64,000 bases of DNA from Tessaracoccus lacteus (GTDB lineage Bacteria > Actinomycetota > Actinomycetes > Propionibacteriales > Propionibacteriaceae): contig NZ_CP123967.1 of assembly GCF_029917005.1 (NCBI RefSeq), positions 1,178,001-1,242,000 on the forward strand, written 5' to 3'. This document shows, one piece after another, positions 55,796 through 64,000 of this stretch; within the stretch, counting starts at the first letter, position 1, and each line of letters starts with the position of its first letter. The notes beneath the pieces are model-generated. The model did not search any database. It was given only the letters and a program-made list of their open reading frames with translations, and was not told the origin of the DNA. Made by a program: the position numbers and the translations under genes.

Positions 55796-56722
55796 ATGAA
55801 CCCTGTCGTCATCCGCGGAGCCAGCCGCGAAGAGATCCTGGCCGCACCTCCCGTCCTGCTCGGCTTTCACCCGCGTGAATCGGTCGTCCTGCTGCTTCTG
55901 GACGCCGGCGTGGTCGCATGCTGCATCCGCGTCGACCTCGACTGGTTCGCGCACGACTTCTACCCTGTCGCCTCCCAGCTGGAGCGCGCCGCCTCCCAGG
56001 TGCCGGCGGCTGCACTCGTCCTCATCGGGTACGGTGCCGACGAGGACGGTGTGCGGCTGGCCATGGACGAGCTGCTTGCGGTCGTCGGTCACGGCCGACG
56101 GACGGACGAGTTCCTACTGCGGGATGGCAGCTTCCTCTGCCTGTGCGGAGACTGCGAGGAGGCGCCGTTCCAGTTCGAGAACACCGGTCTTGCCGCGCAG
56201 GCCGTCTATGAGGGGATCCGGATCGAACCGGACAGGGACACCGCGGTCGCGCCGGTGCTGCTGCACCATCCCGTCGGCGACGAAGAGGCCCTGCGCGCGC
56301 TCGAGGAGGTCGCGGTCCTCCCCGAGCGTCGGGCGATGCGGCTCACGAGGGAACTGGCCGAGCGACCTGGCCCGCTGACCGCCCACGAGGCGCTCATCCT
56401 CGGCACGCTGCTCGGGGACGAGGAGCGTCAGTCGGCCCTCGCCCAGCGACTGCTCGGCCGCTCCGTGGGACCGGAGATCGGCGACCGCATCTGGGAGCAC
56501 CTGGCCCAGGCGAGGGCCGTGGTGCCGGACCACCTCGTGGGAGATGTGCTCGGGCTGCTGGCGCTGGGGTCCTGGACCACGGGCCGGGGCGCGGCGCACA
56601 GCTGCTGCCTCGAGCAGCTGGCACTCATCGACCCCTGGAACCCGTTCGGTCTGTTCGCGGCCCAGGTGCACCGCGAGGCGACGTCGCCGCGCACTTTCCG
56701 GGCCGGACTCAGGCCGAGGTGA
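55796..56722 (+). CDS. DUF4192 domain protein
   Basis: This 308-residue protein of the actinobacterial DUF4192 family has an N-terminal region with AAPPVLLGFHPRESVVLLLL and VALVLIGYGADEDGVRLAMDEL-like helices, a middle CLCGDCEEAPF Cys pair, and a helical C-terminal half ending in LALIDPWNPFGLFAAQVHR. No function is established for the family. ATG 55796 is the usual N-terminus of the family. It lies 22 bp upstream of a PfkB kinase gene on the same strand. Confidence 0.8.
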   Translation: MNPVVIRGASREEILAAPPVLLGFHPRESVVLLLLDAGVVACCIRVDLDWFAHDFYPVASQLERAASQVPAAALVLIGYGADEDGVRLAMDELLAVVGHGRRTDEFLLRDGSFLCLCGDCEEAPFQFENTGLAAQAVYEGIRIEPDRDTAVAPVLLHHPVGDEEALRALEEVAVLPERRAMRLTRELAERPGPLTAHEALILGTLLGDEERQSALAQRLLGRSVGPEIGDRIWEHLAQARAVVPDHLVGDVLGLLALGSWTTGRGAAHSCCLEQLALIDPWNPFGLFAAQVHREATSPRTFRAGLRPR

Positions 56723-56744
56723 GCGATGCCGGTAGGGTGCAGCC

Positions 56745-57668
56745 ATGCGTTTCGTCGTATGTGGTGAGGCCCTGATCGACCTCATGCCCCAGGAGGTGCT
56801 CTCGCCGGAGGAGAGCCTGTGGGTCGCGCGTTCCGGTGGGGGGCCGCTCAACTCCGCGGTGGCCCTCGCGAAGCTCGGGTGCGACACCCATTTCCTCGGC
56901 CGGCTGAGCACTGACGCGTTCGGGAGGCAGCTGTCGGCGCACCTGGCATCGGCCGGCGCCCAGCTCGACCTGGCCGTCACCACCGACGACCCGACGACCA
57001 TGGCCGTCGTCAGCCTCGACGACGAGGGCAAGGCCACCTACGCCTTCCACTTCGAGGGCACCACGAACTTCAACTGGCGACCCGAGGAGTTCCCCACCCT
57101 CGCCGGGGACGACTGGCTGCACCTCGGCTCCATCGGAACCATCATCGAGCCGGGCTTCCGGCACATCCGTGACTTCGTGAACCAGACCGAGGCGACCGTC
57201 AGCTTCGACCTCAACGTCCGCCCCTCGACGTTGCCCGACCGCGCCGAGTACTTCGCACGGATCTCCGACCTGATGGCCGCGGTGGGCCGCAACGGCGGCA
57301 TCGCCAAGGCCAGCGACGAGGACATCGCCTGGCTCGTCGACGACGACTCGGATCCGCTGGCCTACGCTGGCACGTGGGCCGAGGAGTTCGGGCTCTCCCT
57401 CTTCATCGTCACCCTCGGCTCCGACGGTGTGGCCGCGGTGAAGCCCGATGGCAGGGTCGTCCGGGTCCCCGGGCGGCGCGTCGAGGTCGTCGACACGGTC
57501 GGTGCGGGGGACACTTTCATGGCCGGGTTCCTGTCGGCGTATGCGGAGGACCCCTCCGACGTGGAGGGTGCGCTGGCCCGGGGCGCGGCCGCCGCCGCGA
57601 TCGTCTGCACGCGCCAGGGGGCCAAGCCCCCGACCGCCGCAGAGGTGGACGCACTGCTCGCGTCCTAA
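56745..57668 (+). CDS. PfkB-family kinase, fructokinase-like
   Basis: This 307-residue ribokinase-family enzyme has GEALIDLMPQ at the start, RSGGGPLNSAVALAKLG as the sugar-binding motif, and VDTVGAGDTFMAGFLSAYA with the catalytic Asp. Sequence and length are closest to fructokinases. ATG 56745 follows a TAGGGT -10 box (56733-56738) by 6 nt with no Shine-Dalgarno site, so the mRNA is probably leaderless. Substrate is inferred, not proven. Confidence 0.85.
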   Translation: MRFVVCGEALIDLMPQEVLSPEESLWVARSGGGPLNSAVALAKLGCDTHFLGRLSTDAFGRQLSAHLASAGAQLDLAVTTDDPTTMAVVSLDDEGKATYAFHFEGTTNFNWRPEEFPTLAGDDWLHLGSIGTIIEPGFRHIRDFVNQTEATVSFDLNVRPSTLPDRAEYFARISDLMAAVGRNGGIAKASDEDIAWLVDDDSDPLAYAGTWAEEFGLSLFIVTLGSDGVAAVKPDGRVVRVPGRRVEVVDTVGAGDTFMAGFLSAYAEDPSDVEGALARGAAAAAIVCTRQGAKPPTAAEVDALLAS

Positions 57669-57716
57669 CGGGTGGGCCCGCGGCTCTCCGACTAGGGACG
57701 CCGCGGCGCCGCGCGG

Positions 57717-57753
57717 TATATTTGGCGCCTTAGTGCGCGGAGGTCTTCCGCGC
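57717..57753 (+). promoter_or_regulatory. leuS promoter -10 and 5' leader hairpin
   Basis: A TATATT -10 box (57717-57722) precedes a leader whose GCGCGGA (57735-57741) pairs with TCCGCGC (57747-57753) in a 7-bp hairpin. The mRNA leader is about 55 nt, too short for a T-box, and no leucine-rich leader peptide is visible. Confidence 0.45.
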
Positions 57754-57781
57754 GCCGATTTCAACGTGCAGGAGATGAGCC

Positions 57782-60250
57782 GTGAGCCAGGAACCGGGTC
57801 ACTACGACAAGGTGCAGGCGCAGGAGAAGTGGCAGGCCTTCTGGGAGGCCGACCGCACCTTTGAGCCGCTCGATGACGGTAGTCGCGAGCGCCGCTACGT
57901 GCTCGACATGTTCCCCTACCCCTCCGGCGACCTCCACATGGGGCACGCCGAAGCGTACGCCATGGGCGATGTCGTCTCGCGCTACCTGCGTCTCAAGGGT
58001 TTCGACGTCATGCACCCGATCGGCTGGGACTCCTTCGGGCTGCCCGCCGAGAACGCGGCGATCAAGCACAACACGCACCCGTCCGAGTGGACCTACGCCA
58101 ACATCGAGACGCAGGTGCGCTCGTTCAAGCGCTACGGCCTGAGCCTGGACTGGTCGCGTCGGCTGCACACCTCCGATGAGGAGTACTACCGCTGGACGCA
58201 GTGGTTGTTCCTCCGGTTCTTCGAGCGCGGGCTGGCGTACCGCAAGGACTCCTACGTCAACTGGTGCCCGAAGGACCAGACCGTGCTCGCCAACGAGCAG
58301 GTCGTCCAGGGGCACTGTGAGCGCTGCGGTACCGAGGTCACCAAGCGCAAGCTGAACCAGTGGTACTTCACGACCACCGACTACGCCCAGCAGTTGCTGG
58401 ACGACATGCAGCAGCTGGAGGGTGGCTGGCCCGAGCACGTCCTCGCCATGCAGCGAAACTGGATCGGCCGCTCCGAGGGCGCGCACGTCCAGTTCGCCAT
58501 CGAGGGCCGCGACGAGCCCGTCACCGTGTTCACCACCCGCCCGGACACGCTGTTCGGCGCCACCTTCATGGTGGTCGCGCCCGACAGCGAACTGGCGCAG
58601 GAACTGGTGACCGCCGCCCAGCGCCCCGCCTTCGACGCCTACCTGGAGCAGGTGAAGAAGACCACCGAGATCGAGCGTCAGTCCACCGAGCACGAGAAGA
58701 CCGGTGTCTGGCTGGGTCTGAGCGCCACCAACCCTGTCAACGGGGAGCAGGTGCCCGTCTGGGCGGCCGACTACGTGCTAGCCGACTACGGCACCGGCGC
58801 GATCATGGCCGTGCCCGCTCACGACCAGCGCGACCTGGACTTCGCGCTGAAGTACGACCTGCCCGTGCGCACGGTGCTGGACGTGGACGGCACCGACCCG
58901 GCCGTCACCGGTGTCGCGACGGTCGGCGACGGCGCCTACCTGAACTCCGGGCTGCTGGACGGCCTGACCGACAAGTTGTCGGGCGTGTCGACGATCATCG
59001 CCCAGCTGGAGGAGCAGGGCACCGGCACCGGCACCATCCAGTACCGCCTGCGGGACTGGCTGCTGTCGCGCCAGCGCTTCTGGGGCTGCCCCATCCCGAT
59101 CGTGCACTGCGAGCAGTGCGGTGAGGTCGCCGTCCCCGACGACCAGCTGCCGGTGAAGCTGCCCGACCTGCGCGGCGCCGCCCTCGCTCCCAAGGGCATC
59201 TCGCCCCTGGCCGCGGCGACGGACTGGGTCGCCACGACGTGCCCCCGGTGCGGCGGCCCGGCCAAGCGGGACACCGACACGATGGACACGTTCGTCGACT
59301 CCTCGTGGTACTTCTTCCGCTACTGCTCACCCCACTTCGCCGACGGCCCGTTCGACGTGGAGGCGGTCCGCAACTGGATGCCGGTCGCCCAGTACGTCGG
59401 TGGCGTCGAGCACGCGATTCTGCACCTGCTGTACATGCGGTTCTTCACCAAGGTGCTGCGCGACATGGGCATGGTCGACTTCGACGAGCCCATGCTCAAG
59501 CTGCTGAACCAGGGCCAGGTCATCAACCAGGGTCGCGCGATGAGTAAGTCGCTCGGCAACGGTGTCGACCTGGGCGCGCAGATCGACGAGTTCGGCGTCG
59601 ACGCGGTCCGCCTGACCGTCGTGTTCGCCGGCCCGCCGGAGGACGACATCGACTGGGCGGACATGTCCCCGGCCTCGAGCCTGAAGTTCCTGCAGCGCGC
59701 CTATCGCATCGCATCCGAGGTGACGTCGACGCCTGACGTGGACTTCGCAGCCGGCGACGCTGCGCTGCGCAAGGCCACGCACAAGGCGATCGGCGAGATC
59801 TCCCAGCTCATCGAGTCCGGCCGCTTCAACGTGGCCATCGCGCGCACCATGGAGCTCGTCAACGCGACGCGCAAGGCGATCGACGGGGCCGCTGGTCCGG
59901 CCGATCCGGCCGTGCGGGAGGCCACGATGTTCATCGCGCAGTCGCTGAGCCTGGTAGCGCCGTACGTCGCGGAGGAGATGTGGGAGGCCCTCGGCCTGCC
60001 GCCGTCGATCGCGAACAGCATCTGGCCCGCCTTCGACGAGTCCCTGACCCGGGACGACACCGTCACGATGGTCGTCCAGATCCAGGGCAAGATCCGCGGC
60101 AAGCTGGAGGTCCCCGCCGACGTGACCGAGGAGGCCGCGCTCGAGCTGGCGCTGGCCGACGAGGGCGTCCAGCGGTCTCTCGCCGGTCGTGAGATCGTCA
60201 AGGTCATCGCGCGCCTGCCGAAGATGCTGAGCCTCGTGCCCGGCAAGTGA
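57782..60250 (+). CDS. leuS: Leucyl-tRNA synthetase
   Basis: The enzyme charges tRNA(Leu) with leucine. The 822-residue product has the ATP site HMGH at residues 52-55 ([15 protein letters not shown]), the editing (CP1) domain with [18 protein letters not shown] and [16 protein letters not shown], and the KMSKS loop as AMSKSLGN near residue 587. The anticodon-binding and C-terminal domains end in [11 protein letters not shown] and [12 protein letters not shown] zinc-type Cys cluster [23 protein letters not shown], with a second [11 protein letters not shown], is present. GTG 57782 follows GCAGGAGATGAGCC and gives the normal start. Confidence 0.97.
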   Translation: MSQEPGHYDKVQAQEKWQAFWEADRTFEPLDDGSRERRYVLDMFPYPSGDLHMGHAEAYAMGDVVSRYLRLKGFDVMHPIGWDSFGLPAENAAIKHNTHPSEWTYANIETQVRSFKRYGLSLDWSRRLHTSDEEYYRWTQWLFLRFFERGLAYRKDSYVNWCPKDQTVLANEQVVQGHCERCGTEVTKRKLNQWYFTTTDYAQQLLDDMQQLEGGWPEHVLAMQRNWIGRSEGAHVQFAIEGRDEPVTVFTTRPDTLFGATFMVVAPDSELAQELVTAAQRPAFDAYLEQVKKTTEIERQSTEHEKTGVWLGLSATNPVNGEQVPVWAADYVLADYGTGAIMAVPAHDQRDLDFALKYDLPVRTVLDVDGTDPAVTGVATVGDGAYLNSGLLDGLTDKLSGVSTIIAQLEEQGTGTGTIQYRLRDWLLSRQRFWGCPIPIVHCEQCGEVAVPDDQLPVKLPDLRGAALAPKGISPLAAATDWVATTCPRCGGPAKRDTDTMDTFVDSSWYFFRYCSPHFADGPFDVEAVRNWMPVAQYVGGVEHAILHLLYMRFFTKVLRDMGMVDFDEPMLKLLNQGQVINQGRAMSKSLGNGVDLGAQIDEFGVDAVRLTVVFAGPPEDDIDWADMSPASSLKFLQRAYRIASEVTSTPDVDFAAGDAALRKATHKAIGEISQLIESGRFNVAIARTMELVNATRKAIDGAAGPADPAVREATMFIAQSLSLVAPYVAEEMWEALGLPPSIANSIWPAFDESLTRDDTVTMVVQIQGKIRGKLEVPADVTEEAALELALADEGVQRSLAGREIVKVIARLPKMLSLVPGK

Positions 60251-60314
60251 CCCGCGGGCGGCCGACGCCGCCCGACTCCGGCCCCACTGTCGACGGTGGA
60301 CGCCAGCCTTGTCG

Positions 60315-60346
60315 ACAGAAGCCACCGCCATGGCGGTGGCTTCTGT
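60315..60346. terminator. Perfect palindrome between leuS and the MFS gene
   Basis: ACAGAAGCCACCGCCA followed by TGGCGGTGGCTTCTGT is a perfect 32-bp palindrome with no spacer, 65 bp after leuS and 33 bp after the end of the convergent transporter gene. It can act as a terminator for both strands. Confidence 0.75.
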
Positions 60347-60378
60347 GTTCAGGTTCGCGGTTGTGCCCTTAGGTGGCG

Positions 60379-61644
60379 TCAGGCGCGGTGCTGGAGGGTG
60401 GCCGCGAGGCGGTGCTTGAGGGTCGTCTCCAGCCGGTCGAAGCGCCTCTCGAGGGCGACGATGCCGAGGTGGCCGTGGCTGAACTTCAGGACCAGCGCCA
60501 GGCAGGCCGCAGCGGCCAGCACGCCGAAGATGAACATGACGGGGTAGCTGATCCACGTCGCGAGGACCGCGAGGATCGCGGGGACGAAGAACCCGAGGTA
60601 ACCGATCGAGTAGTAGACGGCGGTCAGGCCTGCGAGGTCGTCGGCGGTCGCCATGCGGCGGACCTCGCTCAGCCCGGCGACCAGGGCGAGCCCGTAGCCG
60701 CAGCCGAGCACCACCGCCGCGGCGAGCACCAGCGCGAGGTTCAGAGTGCGCGAGGCTCCGGCTGCCAGCGCCATGCCGGCCACGAGGATCACGAGCGAGA
60801 CGACCGAGGCGCGGGCGGAGCGGTCGGTGTCGATCGCCTTGCCCAGCACCTGAACGCCGAGCCCGGCGCCGAGTGTGACGACGGTCATCAGGGCGGAGAA
60901 GGCGATGGGTGTGTCGCCGACGTGGCCGAGCATGAGGCCGGGCAGGACGGCGTAGGCGGAGCCGACGGCGCCGAATACCCACGGGGCGAGCGGGAGCACG
61001 ACCAGCAGGAAGCGGCGATGCCTAAACGGCGGCACGCGCAGGTCGTCGCGCAGCTTCGGGCGGGTTGCCCGCGGCTCGACCTCCCTGGTCTCCGGCACGC
61101 CGAGCAGCCACAGCCCCGTCGCCAGCGTGAGGACGATGTGAATGAGGTAGGACAGGGTCGTCGGCCACGGGGCCCATTCCGCGAGCGAACCCGAGACCCC
61201 GGCGCCGACCATGAACCCGCCCGTCAGCGCCAGGGCGGAGCGCCGGGGCCCTGCGTCGGGGTGGTCACCGCGGCTGAGCTCGGTGATCCAGGTGCCGCCG
61301 ACGGCCATGACGAGACCCAGCGCGATGCCGCAGAGGATCCGGCCGACGGCGAGCAGGGGGCTGGTCTGTGGGAAGAGCGCCAGCAGCAGCGAGCCGGCCA
61401 GGCTGAGGGGTGCGGCCGGGAGCATCAGGGGGCGACGACCGTAGCGGTCCGACAGCGGGCCGCCGATCAGGAGGGCGGGGACGATCCCGAGGACGTAGGC
61501 GCCGAGCAGCATGTCCACGATGACGGCCGAGAAGGAGCTCACCTGGCGGTACATGACCAGCAGCGGCGTGAACTCGTTGCCTCCCCATGCCACCGCCATG
61601 AGCGCGGCGGCGACGGGCAGCCAGGGGCGCCTGCTACCGCTCAT
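60379..61644 (-). CDS. Major facilitator superfamily transporter
   Basis: This 421-residue transporter has 12 predicted spans and the MFS signature GGPLSDRYGRRPLMLPAA between spans 2 and 3. Other segments are GTWITELSRGDHPDAGPRR and a C-terminal half beginning RPKLRDDLRVPPFRHRRF. It has a cytoplasmic tail of about 30 residues. The substrate is unknown; relatives include drug and sugar exporters. ATG 61644 overlaps the stop of the GntR regulator gene, so regulator and transporter form one operon. Confidence 0.87.
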   Translation of the reverse strand: MSGSRRPWLPVAAALMAVAWGGNEFTPLLVMYRQVSSFSAVIVDMLLGAYVLGIVPALLIGGPLSDRYGRRPLMLPAAPLSLAGSLLLALFPQTSPLLAVGRILCGIALGLVMAVGGTWITELSRGDHPDAGPRRSALALTGGFMVGAGVSGSLAEWAPWPTTLSYLIHIVLTLATGLWLLGVPETREVEPRATRPKLRDDLRVPPFRHRRFLLVVLPLAPWVFGAVGSAYAVLPGLMLGHVGDTPIAFSALMTVVTLGAGLGVQVLGKAIDTDRSARASVVSLVILVAGMALAAGASRTLNLALVLAAAVVLGCGYGLALVAGLSEVRRMATADDLAGLTAVYYSIGYLGFFVPAILAVLATWISYPVMFIFGVLAAAACLALVLKFSHGHLGIVALERRFDRLETTLKHRLAATLQHRA

Positions 61645-62288
61645 CGGGTCGCCTCCGGGTAGGCGCCGGACAGGTGAGCGGCCAGCGCCGCGCGGAAGCC
61701 CTCGGCATTGCCTGCCGTGAGCAGGTCGATCAGCGCGCTGTGCTCCTCGACGAACCCGCGGGCGTCGTCGAGCGTGGTCGTCCTGTGTGCGAACATGCGG
61801 TCCTGCCGCTCGTGAAGCGTGACGGCGAACGCCGCGAGCAGGTCGTTGCCGGTGGCGTCGATGAGCTGCTCGTGGAACGAGGAGTCGAGGTCGCCGTAGG
61901 TGGAGAGGTCGCCCGCATCGAGGGCCGAGTCCTGCGCCGACACGATGCGGCGGAGCCGTCCGAGCGTGTCGGCCCGCCGGCCCGGCGGCTGCTGCGCGAT
62001 GGACGCGCCGCCGTGACCCTCCAACAGGAGACGGGCCTGGAGCACGTCGTCGGCCTCGCCGGCGGCGACCGGCACGACGAGGGCGCCGCGCTTCGGGTAA
62101 AGCTGGAGCCATCCCTCCGATTCAAGGCGGAGGAATGCCTCGCGCACGGGCGTGCGGCTGACCCCGAGCTCCGAGGCCACCTCGCCCTCGCTGAGCATGG
62201 TGCCTCCCGCCAGTTCCGAGCGCAGGATCTGGTCCTTCACGTAGCGGTAGGCGGTCTGGGCTGCTGAGGGGGTCGCTGCAATGGACAC
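61641..62288 (-). CDS. GntR-family regulator with FCD domain
   Basis: This 215-residue FadR-type regulator has an N-terminal winged helix (YRYVKDQILRSELAGGTMLSEGEVASELGVSRTPVREAFLRLES in pieces) and a C-terminal FCD effector domain with the metal-binding His/Asp pattern (DLDSSFHEQLIDATGN, EHSALIDLLTAGNAEGFRAALAAH). It lies directly upstream of the MFS gene with a 4-bp overlap, so it probably controls that transporter and itself through the palindrome at 62314-62325. Confidence 0.9.
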   Translation of the reverse strand: MSIAATPSAAQTAYRYVKDQILRSELAGGTMLSEGEVASELGVSRTPVREAFLRLESEGWLQLYPKRGALVVPVAAGEADDVLQARLLLEGHGGASIAQQPPGRRADTLGRLRRIVSAQDSALDAGDLSTYGDLDSSFHEQLIDATGNDLLAAFAVTLHERQDRMFAHRTTTLDDARGFVEEHSALIDLLTAGNAEGFRAALAAHLSGAYPEATR

Positions 62289-62313
62289 GCCTCCAAGCTA
62301 AACATGTATGGAA

Positions 62314-62325
62314 CTTGTATACAAG
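62314..62325. promoter_or_regulatory. GntR operator
   Basis: CTTGTATACAAG is a perfect 12-bp palindrome, 25 bp upstream of the GntR start. It fits the GntR-family TTGTATACAA-type consensus; CATGTATG (62303-62310) may be a second half-site. Confidence 0.7.
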
Positions 62326-62419
62326 GTGAGGCGCCGCGTGACCACTTCCGGGCAGCCGACTTCTCCACAGGTGTCCCGGAGCCTGACGCATCGGGGGAGG
62401 GATCGGCCATCACGGTCGC

Positions 62420-63175
62420 ATGGGACGAAGTGACGCAGAGGAGCTCATCCGCGCGCGGCTCGCGTACCTGGGCGCCGGGCGTCGCGGGCTGGGGGAGCCG
62501 CGGCGTGGAGTCGTCGAAGACGCAGCGCCGACGTCGCCTCCGCAGACCTCGACCCCGGCAGCGCCAGGGTCGCCACGGTTCCCGGTGCAGCTCCGCCACG
62601 TGGCCGTCGTCGCGCTGCTTGTCCTGGTCGGTATCGGGGTCAGCCTCGCGACGCTCGGCCGCAGCTCGGCCACCGAGGTCCCGGTGGAGCCGGTCGTCGT
62701 GACGAGCGGGTCGCCGGTCGCTCCGACCCCCTCCGCGGCCGGGGCGTCGTCGGCCCCGCTGCGGGTGCACGTGGCCGGTGAGGTCCGCAGCCCCGGCGTC
62801 GTGCTCGTCAGTCCTGGCGCGATCGTGCTGGACGCGATCGAGGCCGCCGGAGGCCTGACGAAGGAGGCCGATCCTGCGCTGCTCAACCTGGCGGCGCGGG
62901 TCGCGGACGGCGTGCAGATCGTCGTGGGCAGCAGCCGGAGTCCCGCGGGGGAGATCGTGGGCGAGGCCACCGCCACCCAGGGGATGCTGGTGAACCTCAA
63001 CACCGCCACCGCCGCGCAGCTCGAGGAACTGCCCGGGGTGGGACCCGTGACCGCCGCGGCGATCATCGCGTGGCGCGAGGAGAGCGGCCCGTTCAGTGCG
63101 GTCGACGATCTGCAGGAGGTCAGCGGCATCGGGCCGAAGACGTACGAGCAGCTCAGGGAACTCGTGACGATATGA
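62420..63175 (+). CDS. comEA: Competence protein ComEA
   Basis: This 251-residue DNA-binding protein, anchored in the membrane, takes up or binds external DNA in transformation systems. It has a cytoplasmic N-terminal part rich in Pro/Thr, one span (HVAVVALLVLVGIGVSLATL), an SLBB domain (LRVHVAGEVRSPGVVLVSPGA, IVLDAIEAAGGLTKEADPAL) and a C-terminal helix-hairpin-helix domain (VNLNTATAAQLEELPGVGPV, then ISGIG-like SGIGPKTYEQLRELV). The start is ATG 62420. The comEC start overlaps its stop. Confidence 0.92.
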   Translation: MGRSDAEELIRARLAYLGAGRRGLGEPRRGVVEDAAPTSPPQTSTPAAPGSPRFPVQLRHVAVVALLVLVGIGVSLATLGRSSATEVPVEPVVVTSGSPVAPTPSAAGASSAPLRVHVAGEVRSPGVVLVSPGAIVLDAIEAAGGLTKEADPALLNLAARVADGVQIVVGSSRSPAGEIVGEATATQGMLVNLNTATAAQLEELPGVGPVTAAAIIAWREESGPFSAVDDLQEVSGIGPKTYEQLRELVTI

Positions 63176-64000
63176 GCGCCACGCATGACCTGAGGCTGGT
63201 GCCGGTCGCGGCCGTGACCTGGGTCGGCGCCTGGGTCGGCGTCTCCGGATGGCGTCCCGAGCCCCAGGTGCTGCTTCCGCTGACCGCGGCGCTGGTGCTC
63301 GCGATGGTCGTGGCGGCGCGGGCAGGGCGGTGGTGGCTCGCGGTGTGCCTGCTGGTACTCACCTCCTCCTCGCTTGCGGCGGGGGCCCTCTCCTGGCAGC
63401 GCCACGGGTCGCCGGTGGCCGAACTCGCGGCGGCCGGGCGGGTCGGCACGGTGGAGTTCGTGGTGCGGGCGCTCCCACATCAGGGTGCGAGGGCGGTGGC
63501 GGTCGACGCCGATTTCGCGGAGGTCCAGGCCCGGGGCGTGAGGGTCGAGGGGTCGGTGCCTGTGGTGCTGCTGGGCTCGGGCGACCGGGCCGACGATCTG
63601 CTGGCGCTCCGGGTGGGCGCCAGGTACCGCGCGGTCGCGCGGCTCGGCGCCGCCGAGTTGTCCGATCGCGAGGCGGCCGTCGTGAGCCTCCGCGCGGCCC
63701 CGGAGGAGCTCGCGGGGCCGGGGTCCACGGATGCCTGGGCGGCCAGCCTGCGGGAGGGGCTGCGCTCCGCGATGAGTCACTCCCCGCCGGACCAGGCCGC
63801 CATCGTCCCCTCGCTGGTGGTCGGCGACACCAGGGCGGTGGGCGAGGAGCTGCGGGAGGACTTCCGGGCCACGGGGTTGACGCACCTGATGGCCGTCTCG
63901 GGGGCGAACCTGTCCCTGATGCTGGGGGCGCTCCTGGCCGCGGCCAGGGTCTGCGGGGTGCGAGGGTGGGGCCTGCGGGGCCTCGCGGTCGCCGGCGTCG
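63172..64000 (+). CDS. comEC: ComEC/Rec2 competence protein, N-terminal part (3' end outside window)
   Basis: The frame starts at ATG 63172 (overlapping the comEA stop) and is open to the window end, giving the first 276 residues of the DNA-uptake channel ComEC. Hydrophobic spans near residues 7-25 and 35-65 are followed by an OB-fold-like region and the ComEC signature GLTHLMAVSGANLSLMLGA. The metallo-beta-lactamase-like C-terminus lies beyond the window. Confidence 0.93.
   Translation, partial: MSATHDLRLVPVAAVTWVGAWVGVSGWRPEPQVLLPLTAALVLAMVVAARAGRWWLAVCLLVLTSSSLAAGALSWQRHGSPVAELAAAGRVGTVEFVVRALPHQGARAVAVDADFAEVQARGVRVEGSVPVVLLGSGDRADDLLALRVGARYRAVARLGAAELSDREAAVVSLRAAPEELAGPGSTDAWAASLREGLRSAMSHSPPDQAAIVPSLVVGDTRAVGEELREDFRATGLTHLMAVSGANLSLMLGALLAAARVCGVRGWGLRGLAVAGV

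Noticed and set aside
57717-57781. T-box riboswitch upstream of leuS
   Set aside because: The leader is too short, and neither the AGGGTGG T-box sequence nor a specifier loop is visible.

Overview
The window is high-GC DNA from an actinobacterium. The rRNA genes, the leaderless TANNNT-type starts and the gene content all fit Propionibacteriaceae, and a Tessaracoccus-like genus is my best but unproven guess. Most of it is ordinary chromosome with tightly packed, often 4-bp-overlapping genes. Accessory DNA is concentrated at 7.7-9.3 kb, 20.5-27.4 kb and 28.5-38.9 kb.

Layout. 0-7.7 kb: the 3' end of an RNase J gene, then rplU-rpmA, obgE-proB, a PQ-loop membrane protein, and proA, a 45-residue membrane ORF, nadD, rsfS and a histidine phosphatase. 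7.7-9.3 kb: two arrays of one palindromic repeat family in opposite orientation, with a small GIY-YIG nuclease gene between them. 9.3-20.3 kb: a full coproporphyrin-dependent heme pathway. hemQ-hemH-hemA lie on the minus strand and hemE-hemY-hemCD(fusion)-hemB-hemL on the plus strand, followed by a second, degenerate HemC-HemD fusion that lacks the cofactor cysteine. 20.4-27.4 kb: tRNA-Ala(GGC), then a decayed mobile copper region. It holds a broken serine recombinase, two partial IS3-type elements, a truncated csoR, an intact CopB-type ATPase, an HTH remnant, an amino acid permease pseudogene, a DUF6153-like gene and cueP.

27.5-32.2 kb: a 2-hydroxyacid dehydrogenase, a GH51 arabinofuranosidase and a wrecked GH36 alpha-galactosidase cut off at a dispersed repeat. 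32.4-38.1 kb: a complete 16S-23S-5S rRNA operon with tandem promoters and a terminator. 38.1-44.6 kb: remnant DNA with two more copies of the dispersed repeat, then a GH4 glycosidase divergent from a sugar ABC importer (binding protein and two permeases, no ATPase) and a PfkB kinase. 44.6-57.7 kb: ion transport and housekeeping genes: ArsR-SulP, a CPA1 Na+/H+ antiporter, YeiH with a divergent LysR regulator, a PiT phosphate transporter with a small overlapping membrane partner, a YgjP-type metallopeptidase, an L,D-transpeptidase lipoprotein, a DMT-like transporter, a DUF4192 protein and a fructokinase-like kinase. 57.8-64 kb: leuS, an MFS transporter with its GntR regulator and a clear palindromic operator, comEA and the start of comEC, which runs off the window.

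How it fits together. The nadD-rsfS-phosphatase block and the leuS-comEA-comEC block are usually close in Actinobacteria. Here about 50 kb separates them, and that interval holds the heme cluster, the rRNA operon and most of the decaying mobile DNA. The least explained items are the second HemC-HemD protein, the nuclease gene between inverted repeat arrays, and the dispersed repeat found at gene break points.
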